From Lepraria neglecta (lineage: Eukaryota > Ascomycota > Lecanoromycetes > Lecanorales > Stereocaulaceae), in assembly GCA_033220425.1 (NCBI GenBank), contig CM065649.1, forward strand, positions 3,348,001 to 3,412,000: 64,000 nt of DNA. Reading direction: 5' to 3'. The position numbers and the translations under genes were made by a program. The notes under the pieces are model-generated. The model did not search any database, had not been told where the DNA came from, and saw only the letters and a program-made list of their open reading frames with translations. Each line of letters starts with the position of its first letter. Positions within the stretch are counted from its first letter, which is position 1. This document shows positions 1-10,795 of this stretch, in pieces.

Positions 1-136
1 TCGCGCGAATCTTGGGCAATACATAATGAGTCTATCCAAAGGTAACGCACGTCTAAGCTAGGGATGATCTGCACAGCATCTTTGAATGATAAAGGAAGTT
101 CGCCAAATGGGACCCGCTTGAGCTGCTGTCCTAGGT

Positions 137-279
137 TGTTGCAATCCGTTGCTTGATTGCTTTCTATACGATTCTAGAAGCCTGTTGCTAGCCGTTCTTT
201 GTCTGTTTTGGGCATATATGGGGCCCTGGGGGCCCCCATTAGCTAGACATCCTTCCTAGCCTATTGCCACATTGCAACA
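137..279 (+). repeat. 5' LTR of the TRIM
   Basis: 143-bp direct repeat with TG...CA ends and short terminal inverted repeats (TGTTGCAAT/ATTGCAACA). It includes a GC-rich palindrome-like core around GGGGCCCTGGGGGCCCC. By eye it is identical to the copy at 1044-1186. Confidence 0.88.
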
Positions 280-291
280 GGTTATGAGCCC
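280..291 (+). other. Primer-binding site of the TRIM (initiator tRNA-Met anticodon arm)
   Basis: GGTTATGAGCCC starts at the first base after the LTR. It is the reverse complement of GGGCTCATAACC, the anticodon stem-loop of eukaryotic initiator tRNA-Met. Half-tRNA priming of this kind is established for Drosophila copia and yeast Ty5. Confidence 0.8.
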
Positions 292-420
292 GGACAGCGC
301 CTATTTCGCTGTACCTTTATGGGGAAGGTTCCCTCGCAGTACGGTGTCTGCGTTGTATACGTTCAGCCCTCGGATTTGCTTACCAATCCAGAACTCAGTA
401 GAGGTATCATGGAGGAATTC

Positions 421-965
421 GGCTCCCAGCCAGTTATTTCTGGGAGTATTTCGGTCCGGATACAGGGGAGATAAATTCTCAGGCCTACGACGACCACTCA
501 AGCCCTATATGGGCATAGCTCCTCAATCAGTTATATCTGGGAGCATTTCAGTCCGGATACAGGGGAGATAAATTCTCAGGCCTACGACGACTACTCAAGC
601 CCTATATGGGCATAGCTCCTCAATCAGTTATATCTGGGAGTATTTCAGTCTGGATACAGGGGAGATAAATTCTCAGGCCTACGACGACTACTCAAGCCCT
701 ATACGGGCATAGCTCCTCAATCAGTTATTTCTGGGAGTATTTCGGTCCGGATACAGGGGAGATAAATTCTCAGGCCTACGACGACTACTCAAGCCCTATA
801 CGGGCACAGCTCCTCAATCAGTTATTTCTGGGAGTATTGCGGTCCGGATACAGGGGAGACACATGGATTCTCAGGCCTACGACGACTACTTAAGCCCTAC
901 ACGGTTCTGTACGCACGGCTCCGGATACAGGGGAGACATATGGATTCTCAGGACTATCAACGACC
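421..965 (+). repeat. 97-bp tandem repeat inside the TRIM
   Basis: The marker GGATACAGGGGAGA starts at 458, 555, 652, 749 and 846, spaced exactly 97 bp apart, with a shortened last unit at 923 (77 bp). Each unit also holds TCAGTTAT.TCTGGGAG and TCTCAGGCCTACGACGAC. Units differ by only a few bases. The purine run in each unit resembles the element's own polypurine tract. Confidence 0.9.
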
Positions 966-1035
966 TCTCGGACGCCGACAAATGTTTTAGGTCCAGGATT
1001 GAGGGGAGCGCTAGCAGGGATATGTTTCTAGCATC

Positions 1036-1043
1036 GAGGGGAG
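1036..1043 (+). other. Polypurine tract of the TRIM
   Basis: GAGGGGAG lies immediately upstream of the 3' LTR, the position where plus-strand synthesis starts in LTR elements. Confidence 0.7.
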
Positions 1044-1186
1044 TGTTGCAATCCGTTGCTTGATTGCTTTCTATACGATTCTAGAAGCCTGTTGCTAGCC
1101 GTTCTTTGTCTGTTTTGGGCATATATGGGGCCCTGGGGGCCCCCATTAGCTAGACATCCTTCCTAGCCTATTGCCACATTGCAACA
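1044..1186 (+). repeat. 3' LTR of the TRIM
   Basis: 143-bp repeat, by eye identical to 137-279. It is followed by the TAGGT target duplication at 1187-1191. Confidence 0.88.
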
Positions 1187-1720
1187 TAGGTTTGCCGTGG
1201 TAGTTGTCACTGGGCGTTTCGAGAGTGGATCCCAGCAGTGGCTCAGCGTCATACATATTTGCTCCTCCTGGGTCACACCAGTCCCAGCGACAAGGACTAC
1301 ATCCCATGACTCGCCCAAAGCATCCAAGTCTAGGAGTCTGGTCGGCCGGAAAGGTTTAGCATCTGCAATGCAATTCAGATGACTCCCGGAGTCAATTCAT
1401 CGACATTTGTATCCAATTTAGCTCGTGGAAGTAGCTGATCCAGTATGAGGTCAGCACCATGCACTTCACCCCATCGCAATGACAGGTAGTGTACCGAATG
1501 AAGGCGGCACATAATAGAAGAATACATGATTCATATCATCGACCCCAATGCAAAGGTCAAAGCCTTGTTCAGGATTAATATTGGCTCTTTCCGACTGTAT
1601 GGGTTGGCAAGCACGAATTGCCGGAGAAAGAAGGTCATCTGCATAAGCCGATTCAATAATGCCGGCCGGCAAGGATCCTGCATAGTGGGCACCCTGAAAC
1701 CGCAGACTGACGAAGTGAGT

Positions 1721-2725
1721 CTATAGGGAGATGAAAGGGTCTCATCTTCATATCAGCTCCGAAGAAGGCTTCCGGTACATTTTGACAGAGTGCCATTGTT
1801 CAAGATCTCTGCTATTTGGCGTTACTCTTTCTGTTTGATAAAGAGAAGTAGGGAGACGATCTGAGCATATTCTCCAATGTAACAAATGCCAGCCTTACGA
1901 CTGCCTTAGGAAGACAGCTGGCACATTCAAGCTTAACGACCACTCACGTTGATAGCGCTCACACTCTCCTAAGCTGTCGGGTTACACCAACGCTGTATGT
2001 CATCGCACGTTCGATTAACAATTCAAATAGCCAATCTTCACAAACAAACGTCAACATTCGAAGATTTAAAAAAGCCAGAAAGCTTGGAGACTGTTCGGGG
2101 AGTACTAAAATGGCTGTCACGGAGAGAAGCCGAAGGCTGCTAGCAATACAGACGAGCATATACAAACATTAGCCAAGTGGCCTTATCCTCCACCAAAGGA
2201 GTCCTTGGCTTCAAGCCTTCAAGCCTTGGCTGCCAGTTGAAGAGGCACACCACCAAGTCCATGCTCAGATCTCCCCCAAAGAAACAGAACAAACGCTAGC
2301 AGCTATGGGAGAAGACTACGAGAAAGGTCTTTCGCATATTGATATTGCCAACAAAGGGCCTTAAAATGAGGACGAGCCAAGTAATGTACAAAGCGTGCTA
2401 GGCTAATACTCACTTTCTGGCAAGCATCTCTACAATATGAAACGATAACCCCCAAAACAGGCTGAAAACTCCGATCTTAGATGAGAAAGTTCTCCTCCTA
2501 AGACGAGCTTGCTGTTCCGTATATTAATTCTCGTAACTAGAAGTGCGCATAGCGGACACCCAGAAGCGACTGACCTGCTGCCGTATGAGCTGGGATGTAA
2601 GCGAGTGATACATCACTTTGTATTAGGATGATATCTTTCGGCATGCTCTCAAGCTTGGAATAGCCTCACCCTCTGGATGGAGCTGCTCACCCGAATGCCT
2701 TGGAGCTGGTATTGAAGTTGTATAA
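1721..2725. other. No recognisable gene
   Basis: This stretch has only short open frames without family resemblance and no repeat that I can see. It may include the 5' region of the HET gene. Confidence 0.5.
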
Positions 2726-2868
2726 TGTTGCAATGTGGCAATAAGCTGGGAAGGATATCTAGCTAATGGGGGCCCCCAGGGCCCCATATATGCCCAAAAC
2801 AGACAAAGAACGGCTAGCAACAGGCTTCTGGAATCGCATAGAAAGCAATCAAGCAACGGATTGCAACA
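2726..2868 (-). mobile_element. Solo LTR of the same TRIM family
   Basis: 143 bp, reverse orientation, TGTTGCAAT...ATTGCAACA ends, flanked by a perfect 5-bp duplication TATAA (2721-2725 and 2869-2873). It differs from the 137-279 LTR at a handful of positions, mostly transitions, so it is older. Lack of any interior indicates LTR-LTR recombination. Confidence 0.88.
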
Positions 2869-3218
2869 TATAACACCAAGAAAGTCCCCTCCGATAGAGT
2901 GAAAGTGCGGTTGGAGCAAGCTTTTTCCGTGAACGGAAGCCTAGACTGGAGAATGCTTGTATACCTGGTAGGTTAATCTTACAGCGGAATGAACCTTACT
3001 TAGCCAGAGCATCAGGTATTTTAACAATCCCTGTCCGGGCGTGTTGAATGTTGTAGTTGAATAGACATGGAAGATAGGATACGATCGTCGTTCATTAATT
3101 TCATCATCCTATTGTACAAGCACTTGCAAGTAGTTCATAATGTAGCCTCTCAACCGGCCTTCATAAAAACCCATTCTGAAACAGAACAAACTGCCTCCCA
3201 CATTTCCCCACGCTTCTA

Positions 3219-5851
3219 CTACCACTGCGTAGGTCCAAAGAACCTCCCCGGAGCCGAAGGATTCGGATTCGGATACCTAACCGCCGTATCCAAATTATCA
3301 GCATTATTATTCGCAGCACTCACACCCCACCAACTTGGCATATGGGTATTGGTCAAATTGACCGCTAGGATAATGACAATAGTGCAGATAGCCAATCCTA
3401 CATCCAAACCCGCGGATGTAATGTAATTGAAGCGCATCCACCAGCCTCGGTACTTGTTCCTGATGTGTTTGTTGAAGACATAGCCCACGATACCCCAGGA
3501 GAGGTAGTTCAATGGCGTGGCAGGCGGGATCTGACCGCTACCACCGAAGATGAGTGGCGCGGACAGGTACTTGAATGGCAGGCGGGGGAACATGCGGGCA
3601 AGAACGTAGAACAGGATTGGGGTCAGAATGCCCGCGAGCCAGAAGTACTGGAGGTTGGCGTACAGACTTCCGGGTGAGAAGATGCGTTGGGGACCGATGA
3701 GACCCCAGATGACGGAGGCGTTGAAGAAGACACGGCCATTGGGGCAGTTGAATTTGTTGGCTTGATGCTCGGTGCAAATGTCTGCGATGGCGCCTCCGAG
3801 GGCCCATTCCAGGACTCCGACTTGCACGATGCAGGCCCAGACGGTGGCGATTGTTTGGGCCATGAACATGGATCGCGGCGGGATTTTCATATATTGGCCT
3901 AGTTTGAGATCTTGGGTGAAGTAGAGCCCTTGGGCCATGGTGATGTAGCCGTATGTTTTGAATAACATCATGGCGATTGGGCGCCCTGGTTGAATATACC
4001 CAGTGATGAATTCGCTTGATGGAGGTCAGTCTCCTTGTCTTTCGGGAATTTCGCATAGTTAGACTTACGTGAAAACATTGAGACCAATCTGGACACTGGT
4101 CATGCCTTGAATCATGCCGATGGGGACAAACCAAACTGTGGAAATTATCAGAGCAACAAAGAAACCCCACCAATGCATCAGAGTCGGGTATCCGAGGCAG
4201 ACTCCTAGAGATATGGCGAGCATGGCCATGAATAAGGATAGGTACCACCACTGAGGCACGTCTTTGTATTTGCGCATCATTCGATAGTGGACATCTTCTT
4301 CATCCGTTCGCATGCTTCGAATCCTCTTCCATAGATCGGGACCATGGAAGATGGCTGTTTGCACTATGACCGCTGAAATAGTGGCAAAGGAAAGACCGTA
4401 GGTCAAAGCGAATGTAGTAGAGAGGAACAGAGGTGAGTAGGCTTCGTAGGCGGCCAAATCCAGGGTGAAATCTGAATTTAAGATGTTGGTCACATTGTAG
4501 AGGTTGCCGGTGTTGTCATAGCTCTGAGAGTCGCTGATTGGTAAGAAATTTGAATACCAAGTATTGGTGTAGTGAACGCCGATGGAAGTAAACCAGAAGA
4601 AGATGACCATTCCGATCAGAGTGTTCGCAATGGCGTGCCAAGGCGGAATCAGTGGGCTGTATGCGTATGCAGTGATCTGAGTCCAGTCGAAAGTAATTGG
4701 CAAGAGCGAGATCCCGGTCCAGCCACCAAAGAGTTGGTTGATAACAACATTGTTGGGTCGTATCCAGCAGGCGAAGCAGAAGACGCTCAGGAATGGCGCA
4801 ATAAAGCCTGGAAACCAGTACCAGCAAAACGAGCCTGCGAAGACAATGAAGAAGTATCTGTATCGCGAGATAGACCAGCCGTTGGTCTTGGCTGGATCGG
4901 TTCTCGACTGGTCGTGGAGGCCGTAGAAGAGGGCGGTGTTGATAAGACTTGTGGGCCAAATCATGGCAGCTGCATCCGTTCAGTAAAGCACGGAAAAATC
5001 AAAGTAGACTTCTCACCTGGCCAAACGAGTACCTTGCGGAATATGCCAGCCAATCCATAGCCAATCATCTGGGTAGATATGCACAGCAGTATGTTGAAGC
5101 CCCAACCAAAGTTTTGGTGATAGAATCCTCTCTGCGCTGTAAGAGTATCCGTAGCGTATGCCACACCTCCAGCCACATTGACGTTCGCCATAACCACAAT
5201 GATTGTATGCTCTTTCATATTGAAGGGGCAAGGGTTCAAGCTGAACGATCTTCCAAACAGGCGGAATTGGCGCGAGGGCATGGCGCGGTGCCAGGCGACT
5301 CCGAGAGGGTATGCGACCAACTGGACGGTCAAGGAGGTGATTGTGATGGCCGGTTGGCGCAAGGCGAACAACGCGTTCAGGCCTGATGCGATGGTTGTCA
5401 AGAGTATGCCAAGCACCCAGGCTCGAACAGTGTTAATCGGCATATCCTCGTCGTACTGCGAAAAATGCTCAGTCTAACTCAAGAATGGGGATAAAGGCCT
5501 ATTCACGTTGCGGACAGCTGCGCGCACTTCTGGGTAGGGCGAGTTTTCCACAAGCTCGTCAACAAGACGGAGCTCTCCAGCAAGATTGTGCTCATCTGTA
5601 GCTTCTTCAATGCCCTCCTCCAGTTCCTCTGGGAGGTTGGGGTCCCATCGATGCTTCTTCTTAATCTGCCTCAGTTGTGTATTGGCCTCGACTTCAGAGA
5701 AGTGCCTGCCATCTGCGCCTGTTGTAACGGCTGAGGTGTCCTTCTCTTTAATATCCTTCACATCCTCCGTGGAAGCTGACTCGGGGCTTAGATTAGCTGC
5801 ATTGGCTGGAGGCTTCTGACCGAAGCCGAATCGCTTCGCAAAGGACGACAT
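3219..5851 (-). CDS. Oligopeptide transporter, OPT family
   Basis: Plasma-membrane proton-coupled oligopeptide transporter (OPT, PF03169). There are four exons: 5851-5507, 5455-5017, 4969-4069 and 4014-3219. The three introns (51, 47 and 54 bp) have GT and AG ends, and phases close to an 826-residue product, a normal length for fungal OPTs. Residues 1-100 are hydrophilic. The family signature ENSPYPEVRAAV comes just before the first membrane segment (NTVRAWVLG), with AGIFRKVLVWP, TEFITGYIQPGRP and a long C-terminal hydrophobic series following. The start is the ATG of MSSFAKRFGFG at 5851. No disruption is seen, and base composition is normal although the gene lies 5 kb from a RIP-mutated nest. 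Substrate (tetra/pentapeptides, glutathione or metal chelates) cannot be told from sequence. Confidence 0.93.
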
Positions 5852-7630
5852 TGTGGAGGGCGAAGGTGATGGTGGAAGTGTGAAACTCTACATAGGCGGC
5901 ATTCTAGTCTGTTAAGTAGCTGGTCAATACTGTAGATACGGGCGCCCCCCTTCCAATTGGTCTTATCTTCCATGCACACCACCTGCCTAGGCATGGGCCT
6001 TCCTTCACCTCATGGGACCGATCTTGCGCGCGTCACACTAACAAACACGGACGATGCATTTCTCCCAGCCAATGGCCATTCGCCAAGGATCCGATTGCTG
6101 TTCCCATCGGGGCAAACGGAAGATATGCATCCCGGAAATGATACGCAAACCGAGCGATAAGATAAACGCGCGTCCAATAGATAGTCTGCATAGTGCAGAG
6201 ATGGTCGTGCAAACGAGGCAAAGTCGATTGCGGGGGGAGTAGGATCAGCATCATCAGCGCTGCTGCTAGTAAAAGTCGCCCGTATTCGAGCGATAATGCC
6301 AAATTGCACGGCCTCAAAGAACGGTGACACCTTCCTCATCAGGCAACTCGGCATTTGATATCCAACCCCTTTCTTTTGCGACCAACAAGTCATTATCATC
6401 CCAAAGGCAAACGGCTATCCCAAAGCGCTTCCTTGATAAGTGCGACCCGTCGCCTTGCTATGGGGCAATGCCATGAGGAAAGCAGTTCGTGATTTTTATA
6501 GCACCTTATCCTTACGATCGCGATTGCAGGCACTATATTCGATGACGCTGAGAACCGCTCTGCGTAGGGGCCCTCATTAGGGGGTAAGCCCCGACAATTG
6601 TCTCGGGCCCGTCGACCATGAGGATCTCAATGCCCAGGCTTTAGTAGCGAGCCACCGGCGTCCAGACTGTCTCAGAAGGGGACATAGGGATCCAAAGCCA
6701 AAGGGCTCAGATAACCGACATGGTAAGGGCCTCGGAAGCAGAGAGATTCAACACGGAGGGAATGCCTAAGCACTCGTAATTAATTGGACAGACCCCCAGG
6801 GCGGCGCCGAAGAAGCGATTTGGGGAGGATCCGCCGGGCAGCCTCGGTAGGCTTGCTGCTGCTCCCTTGCGCGCTGCACTGCTGCCTCAGTAGTTGCGCT
6901 CCGTGCGCGACGAATCTGCTGTGAGTTCAGGGAAGTGAATGGAGGACGTGTATCGCGATGTCCGATTGGCGCGGCTGCATCAAGCACCGACGGCCTCGGC
7001 TCTTTCATACTGCAGGAGGCATCCCTTTCTGCATAAGTCCTTTTGAGTGGCTTGCAAAATTGCATACTGGTCGTGTAAGAGACGGGGAAGATGAGAGATC
7101 TGAGTATCACTTGAGTTCTTAAGTACCTTTTTTGGCATACCTAACGATTAGGCAGCCACTTTGTGTACTTCCGATAGATCCGACTCGATATTGATTAATC
7201 TATAGATTCTCAATCATGCCAAGTATTAGCATCAACCGCGTCGGTGTGATTGTCGAAAGCTTTCTTTGCTCCATACGCGAGCGCGTTCACCCCTTCGCTC
7301 AATAATGAGGAGTCGGCCTGCATTCACTCGCATGCCGCGAGACGGCAATCAAAGATCCCTAGATCGTTGGATTATTAATATTGGGTATCAGGCCGTGCAA
7401 CAGCTCCTGTGAAAAAATAACAAGGGCTATTCTGGAGATTAATATATGTTTCCCTTCAAAAATGCCGCACTGTGACTCATTTCCTACCCTCCTATCACCT
7501 TCCTATTCCGGCAGTGTAAGCAAAAGTGGGTGAAGAAAGTAATTATCATGTCCACCTAAAGGGCTGGACAGGAGCTCATGGTAATGTGAAATCCTGTATA
7601 TAGTAATCCGTTCTATTAAGACTAATTCTT
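5852..7630. other. Intergenic, no supported gene
   Basis: About 1.8 kb upstream of the OPT gene. It has short open frames only. The longest, minus strand 6766-7110, gives a 114-residue low-complexity product without recognised motifs. Promoter elements of the OPT gene must lie at the left end, but none can be named. Confidence 0.5.
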
Positions 7631-7639
7631 AAAGAGAGA

Positions 7640-8130
7640 AGAAGGGAAAAGGGCAAGCAGGCCTTTTTCCTCTTCGGATAACCGGGACTGCCGGAGCCGA
7701 GAAATGCCAAGCCACGACTGAAGCGCAGGCTACCCGCATTTGTCAACCTATCATGACAGCAATAACCCTTCAGGTATTGTGAAGGGACCAGTTTGTCATT
7801 CTAAAATATTTGGTTCGACGCCCCTTTCTATTGAAGAGTTTGCACTGGTAGAAATCTACCTGCCAAGAGAACCCCTAAAGCTATGCCTAAATAGGACTAG
7901 CGCGATATCAGAAAAGGTAGTGGAAGCACGGGTTCTGGTTCCAGGTTGATACTTAATGGTATTAGGTTCGATTCCTAATGGCGCTGGTACAACGGTGTTG
8001 CTGTTTTGCGTTCTTCTTTGGTTCCGGTATAGTTGGCATTCTGATTTACTTTTGCCAATCTCGGCAGACCTCCCTTCCCTATATCAGAAAAGGGATGATG
8101 GACTGTAGCAGCCACTTATGTCATTCAAGC
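7640..8130. other. Possible nuclear insertion of mitochondrial DNA
   Basis: This segment has a tRNA-like fold (next entry), a GC-rich hairpin-like cluster near 7680 (CCGGGACTGCCGGAGCC) and no nuclear gene character. That mixture resembles intergenic mitochondrial DNA of some ascomycetes. This is an impression, not a match. Confidence 0.2.
7899..7985 (+). tRNA. tRNA-like sequence, possibly a mitochondrial type II tRNA relic
   Basis: The acceptor halves AGCGCGA and TGGCGCT pair at six of seven positions. A canonical T arm TTAGG-TTCGATT-CCTAA sits directly before the 3' half, and a small variable arm TACC/GGTA precedes it. The D arm and anticodon stem do not fold convincingly, so no anticodon is assigned. 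It is either a decayed or organellar tRNA copy or a chance T-arm-like motif. Confidence 0.22.
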
Positions 8131-8496
8131 TTCAAATGATCACTCAAGAGAACTTCGTACGGAGGAGTTCTATTGACCCTCTACTCTCTACTATGTATGA
8201 TACTACCTAAAAGTGGGAGATTGGGCATGAAAACTCTGCTTGCTAAGGGCCTAACCCTATGCGGTTGGTGTCATGGTTCTACATGCATACCTCATGGGCG
8301 CATATCTCAGTCTACCATGCGGTACATCTCAGCACTAGCTTGGCGCATGCTTATATGCAGAATTTGCTCCATAGATTTCTCAACATCATATATATTTAAT
8401 ACATTATTCAAAACATCTGCATACAGAGCTCTTTTGCTTCTTTCTCCTGACAGTTGGCGCACTATCACGTGATCGCTACCCTTCTCTATATCCATT

Positions 8497-9101
8497 GGGT
8501 CTCACTACATTAACCCCCCACCCCCCAAATGCAGTTAGTAACTCTAGCCCTAACCGCACCCTGGAAGGCGCCCCCGGAGCAACTGCTCCCGGGGCAAGCT
8601 CCTGGGTCAAATGCTGACTAAGCCACCCCACCGTCCTACGTGCACCACCAAAACATCGACCTTCTCGTCCACCTCATCCACCACCTTACCCCCTATGCAG
8701 CTGCAACCCCCCTGACGGCCTACGAGCAGGCACTTGGGATGAGCTCTATCTCCTGATCAAGCAACATGTGGGCCCACAGGGCTATGTGGTCACCACCTAC
8801 CGAAGCAAAACAAATAAGCTTGGGATAAAAAGAAAAGTCAGGGTTATTTGTGATCGAGGGCGCCGCATACGTCAGACATAGTAACTTGCTAGGAAAATTA
8901 TGTACCTTTCCCAACGCAACCTCCACCGAAGTCTGCCGTGCAGTAACTGTTCTCCGGCATTTGGCCCCCGGAGCTTGCCCCGGGAGCAGTTGCCCCGGGG
9001 GCGCCTTCCAGGGTGCGGCAGGGCGGTTAGGGCTAGAGTTACTAACCGCATTTAGGAGGGAGGGTGTTAACGTGTCGAAAGGGGTTAATGTAGTGGGACC
9101 C
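8497..9101 (+). mobile_element. Non-autonomous TIR DNA transposon with 8-bp target duplication
   Basis: 605-bp element. The left end starts GGGTCTCACTACATTAACCCC and the right end, read inverted, starts GGGTCCCACTACATTAACCCC. Inverted similarity continues about 110-140 bp inward on both sides, including TTAGTAACTCTAGCCCTAACCG and CCCTGGAAGGCGCCCCCGG. Flanks are TATCCATT (8489-8496) and TATCTATT (9102-9109), an 8-bp duplication with one difference, as made by hAT-type transposases. The termini are not a textbook hAT end, so superfamily is uncertain. No transposase is encoded; the open frame crossing the right TIR is a by-product. Confidence 0.75.
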
Positions 9102-9344
9102 TATCTATTAGTGTACATATTTACCCCATTACAGTATCTTCTTACGTTGCAGTCATCGCATATCGACGCCAAGCAGCATACAGATTGTGACTCCATTACT
9201 CAGCCTAATCTGTCTCTTGTTGCTAGTGCATGCGTGCATATTGGACGTGGGGGCTGATGCGCCCCGCCGTCAGCCTCATTTATTACACTTCTTGTTGCCT
9301 GAGAGCACGACAAAAACCTTCAATTCTAGCATTCTCCTTCGGGA

Positions 9345-10795
9345 ACCCAAGCTATAACAGACCTACTTTCGGTCGTGGCCAGCGCGGCATCAATAGCAGG
9401 TCTTGCTGATTATCGCCTCACTAGCGCGCTATACTAGGCTTTTCGAGCTGTCAAAGAAGCGCCTGAGAGTATCAGAAGGCTCACAAAAGAGCTGCAGCAA
9501 CTGCATAGACTGTTCCAAGAAGTCGATAAACATGTCAAACGTTACCCAGCATCTCCGTTTGTCATAGAATATGGGTTGTCGATTGACACATTGCAAAAAT
9601 TACTACAAGGCTGCCAGTCGGAGCTTCGGGAGCTCGAGAGCGTCGCCGCGGGCTTCTAAAGCCAGAAGAGTAAAGTCAAGGATTTCGCAAGGAGGATCAA
9701 ATGGGTGGTTGATGAGAAGAAGATTCAGCGGCACTGTAGGACCCTAGAGAAGCTTGCACAGCACCTTCATACAGCGCTATCGGTGTCTGGAAAGCATGCT
9801 AGAATTCATGGGCCAAGAATGAGAAATGACCCTGCTGGACTAGGCAGAATGATATTGTTGCCTGCGAAAGGGACAATGCGTTACATGCGCGAGTCAACGA
9901 AATGTACGGCATGCTTTTAACCCATTCTCCTAACCAAAGTCAGCTGATTACCACCAGCCATGAAACCATTCAAGGTGACATTCAGCAAATGACGCTGGAC
10001 GTCGTGCGGACACAAGCCGCTGTGCAGGCGGAATGCAGCAGCCTCTCCAAACTCGCCAACGACCATCATGCAGCGCTAAGCCGTCAAGTCTTGCAGATCG
10101 GGAGGAGAACCGCCGGCCCTATGAAAGCTCTTAAGATGGACCACGGTGTACTTATGTAAGAGTCAATACTCGCACATCTTCCGCCGGCACATAGCAGCGT
10201 GAAGGACGTCTCCCAAACTCAGACGTTCAAGCAGTACCCTAACATCGAGGCAATGACATTTTCTCTGATGTTGCTCCAGCCCAACCTCCAAGATGCAGTG
10301 TCGCAAATGCTGTGGGATGCGGGGATCGGTATCTCAAACGAAGATATAGCCCTTCTGATTGAGGAATTTGATGGTCTTCTCGCCTTTGCCCAAGAAGCCT
10401 CTACGACTCTGGCTCGAAGAAGGATACGCAGATCCCAAAGCAAAGGTGCCGTTCAGGAAGGCTATCCAGACCTTACTACACAAAGCACAAGAATGTCCTT
10501 TAGGCCTTGATGACCGTTCACAATCAAATGCCAGGCACATGAAAACGCGCTGGTCAAAGAGTTTCCGCTTTGAGTCGGCCGGCCGCCTGATATTGAGATT
10601 TGGCAGAGAAGATGGGGGGAGAGCATCTTTCCCACCAAGTGCTATAAGGGCTAGCTTCACTTTCCTTCCTCACGACCACCTTTTGGGCATTGGTATCTCT
10701 GCATCCTCTTTCAAGGCGATGCAAAAGACGCGTGAACCTTCAATTGGCCGACAACTACGTGAAATCCGAGTAATTGACATCTTTGACGAAAGTTG
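9345..10795 (+). pseudogene. STAND/ankyrin-type fungal N-terminal domain gene, decayed
   Basis: The plus-strand reading from about 9363 has the pattern of the fungal N-terminal domain that precedes NACHT/STAND or ankyrin regions (PigL_N-like): AFRAVKEAPESIRRLTKELQ, then KRYPASPFVIEYGLSID, then RRIKWVVDEKKIQRHCRTLE. Further on in other frames come coiled segments (HETIQGDIQQMTLDVV at about 9950), WLEEGYADPKAKVPFRKAI (about 10400), and near 10740 the typical block TREPSIGRQLREIRVID. In-frame stops near 9445 and 9658 and several frame changes show it is broken. Coding similarity stops near 10795, where the AB repeat at 10809 begins. No NACHT or repeat domain follows, so the 3' part is lost or displaced. 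Confidence 0.68.

Larger units (their letters stand above)
137..1186 (+). mobile_element. TRIM: miniature non-coding LTR retroelement, Copia-type priming
   Basis: A 1,050-bp element bounded by two direct 143-bp repeats that begin TGTTGCAAT and end ATTGCAACA, flanked by the 5-bp duplication TAGGT (132-136 and 1187-1191). Directly after the 5' repeat lies GGTTATGAGCCC, complementary to the anticodon arm of initiator tRNA-Met. That is the half-tRNA primer site known from Copia and Ty5. Directly before the 3' repeat is a purine tract, GAGGGGAG. The 764-bp interior has no coding capacity for retroelement proteins and is mostly a 97-bp tandem repeat. These are the parts of a terminal-repeat retrotransposon in miniature, mobilised in trans. 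By eye the two LTRs are identical, so the insertion looks recent and is free of RIP. It looks structurally whole. Confidence 0.85.
1..1720 (-). pseudogene. HET-domain gene disrupted by a TRIM insertion (3' end outside window)
   Basis: Reads on the minus strand. Just upstream of the insertion, at about 1190-1367, one frame gives the start of a heterokaryon-incompatibility (HET, PF06985) domain: a leader containing RLLDLDALG, then ICMTLSHCW followed by TTTTANL. Just beyond the insertion, at 136-1, the same frame gives LPLSFKDAVQ and YLWIDSLCIAQDS, the next two HET blocks. The 1,050-bp element at 137-1186 therefore lies inside the HET domain, between the SHCW and LP..F.DA motifs. HET proteins take part in allorecognition and can trigger cell death on hyphal fusion (family knowledge). 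Further upstream, 1466-1720 holds another open stretch in a different frame that may be the N-terminal region, but I could not fix the splice or shift joining it. The coding end lies left of the window. I am confident of the family, less so of the 5' limit. Confidence 0.72.

Noticed and set aside
137-279. Reading the 143-bp repeat as a MITE because of its GTTGCAAT inverted ends
   Set aside because: Two direct copies bound one insertion, the outer flanks carry the 5-bp duplication, ends are TG...CA, and a primer site and purine tract sit at the inner borders. That is LTR, not MITE, structure.
4572-5386. Plus-strand open frames over the OPT gene
   Set aside because: They are shadows of the conserved minus-strand transporter exons.
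6766-7110. 114-residue minus-strand open frame
   Set aside because: Low-complexity composition, no motif, no splice context; not supported as a gene.
8850-9257. 135-residue plus-strand open frame
   Set aside because: It runs across the right terminal inverted repeat of the 605-bp element and out of it, so it is a by-product.
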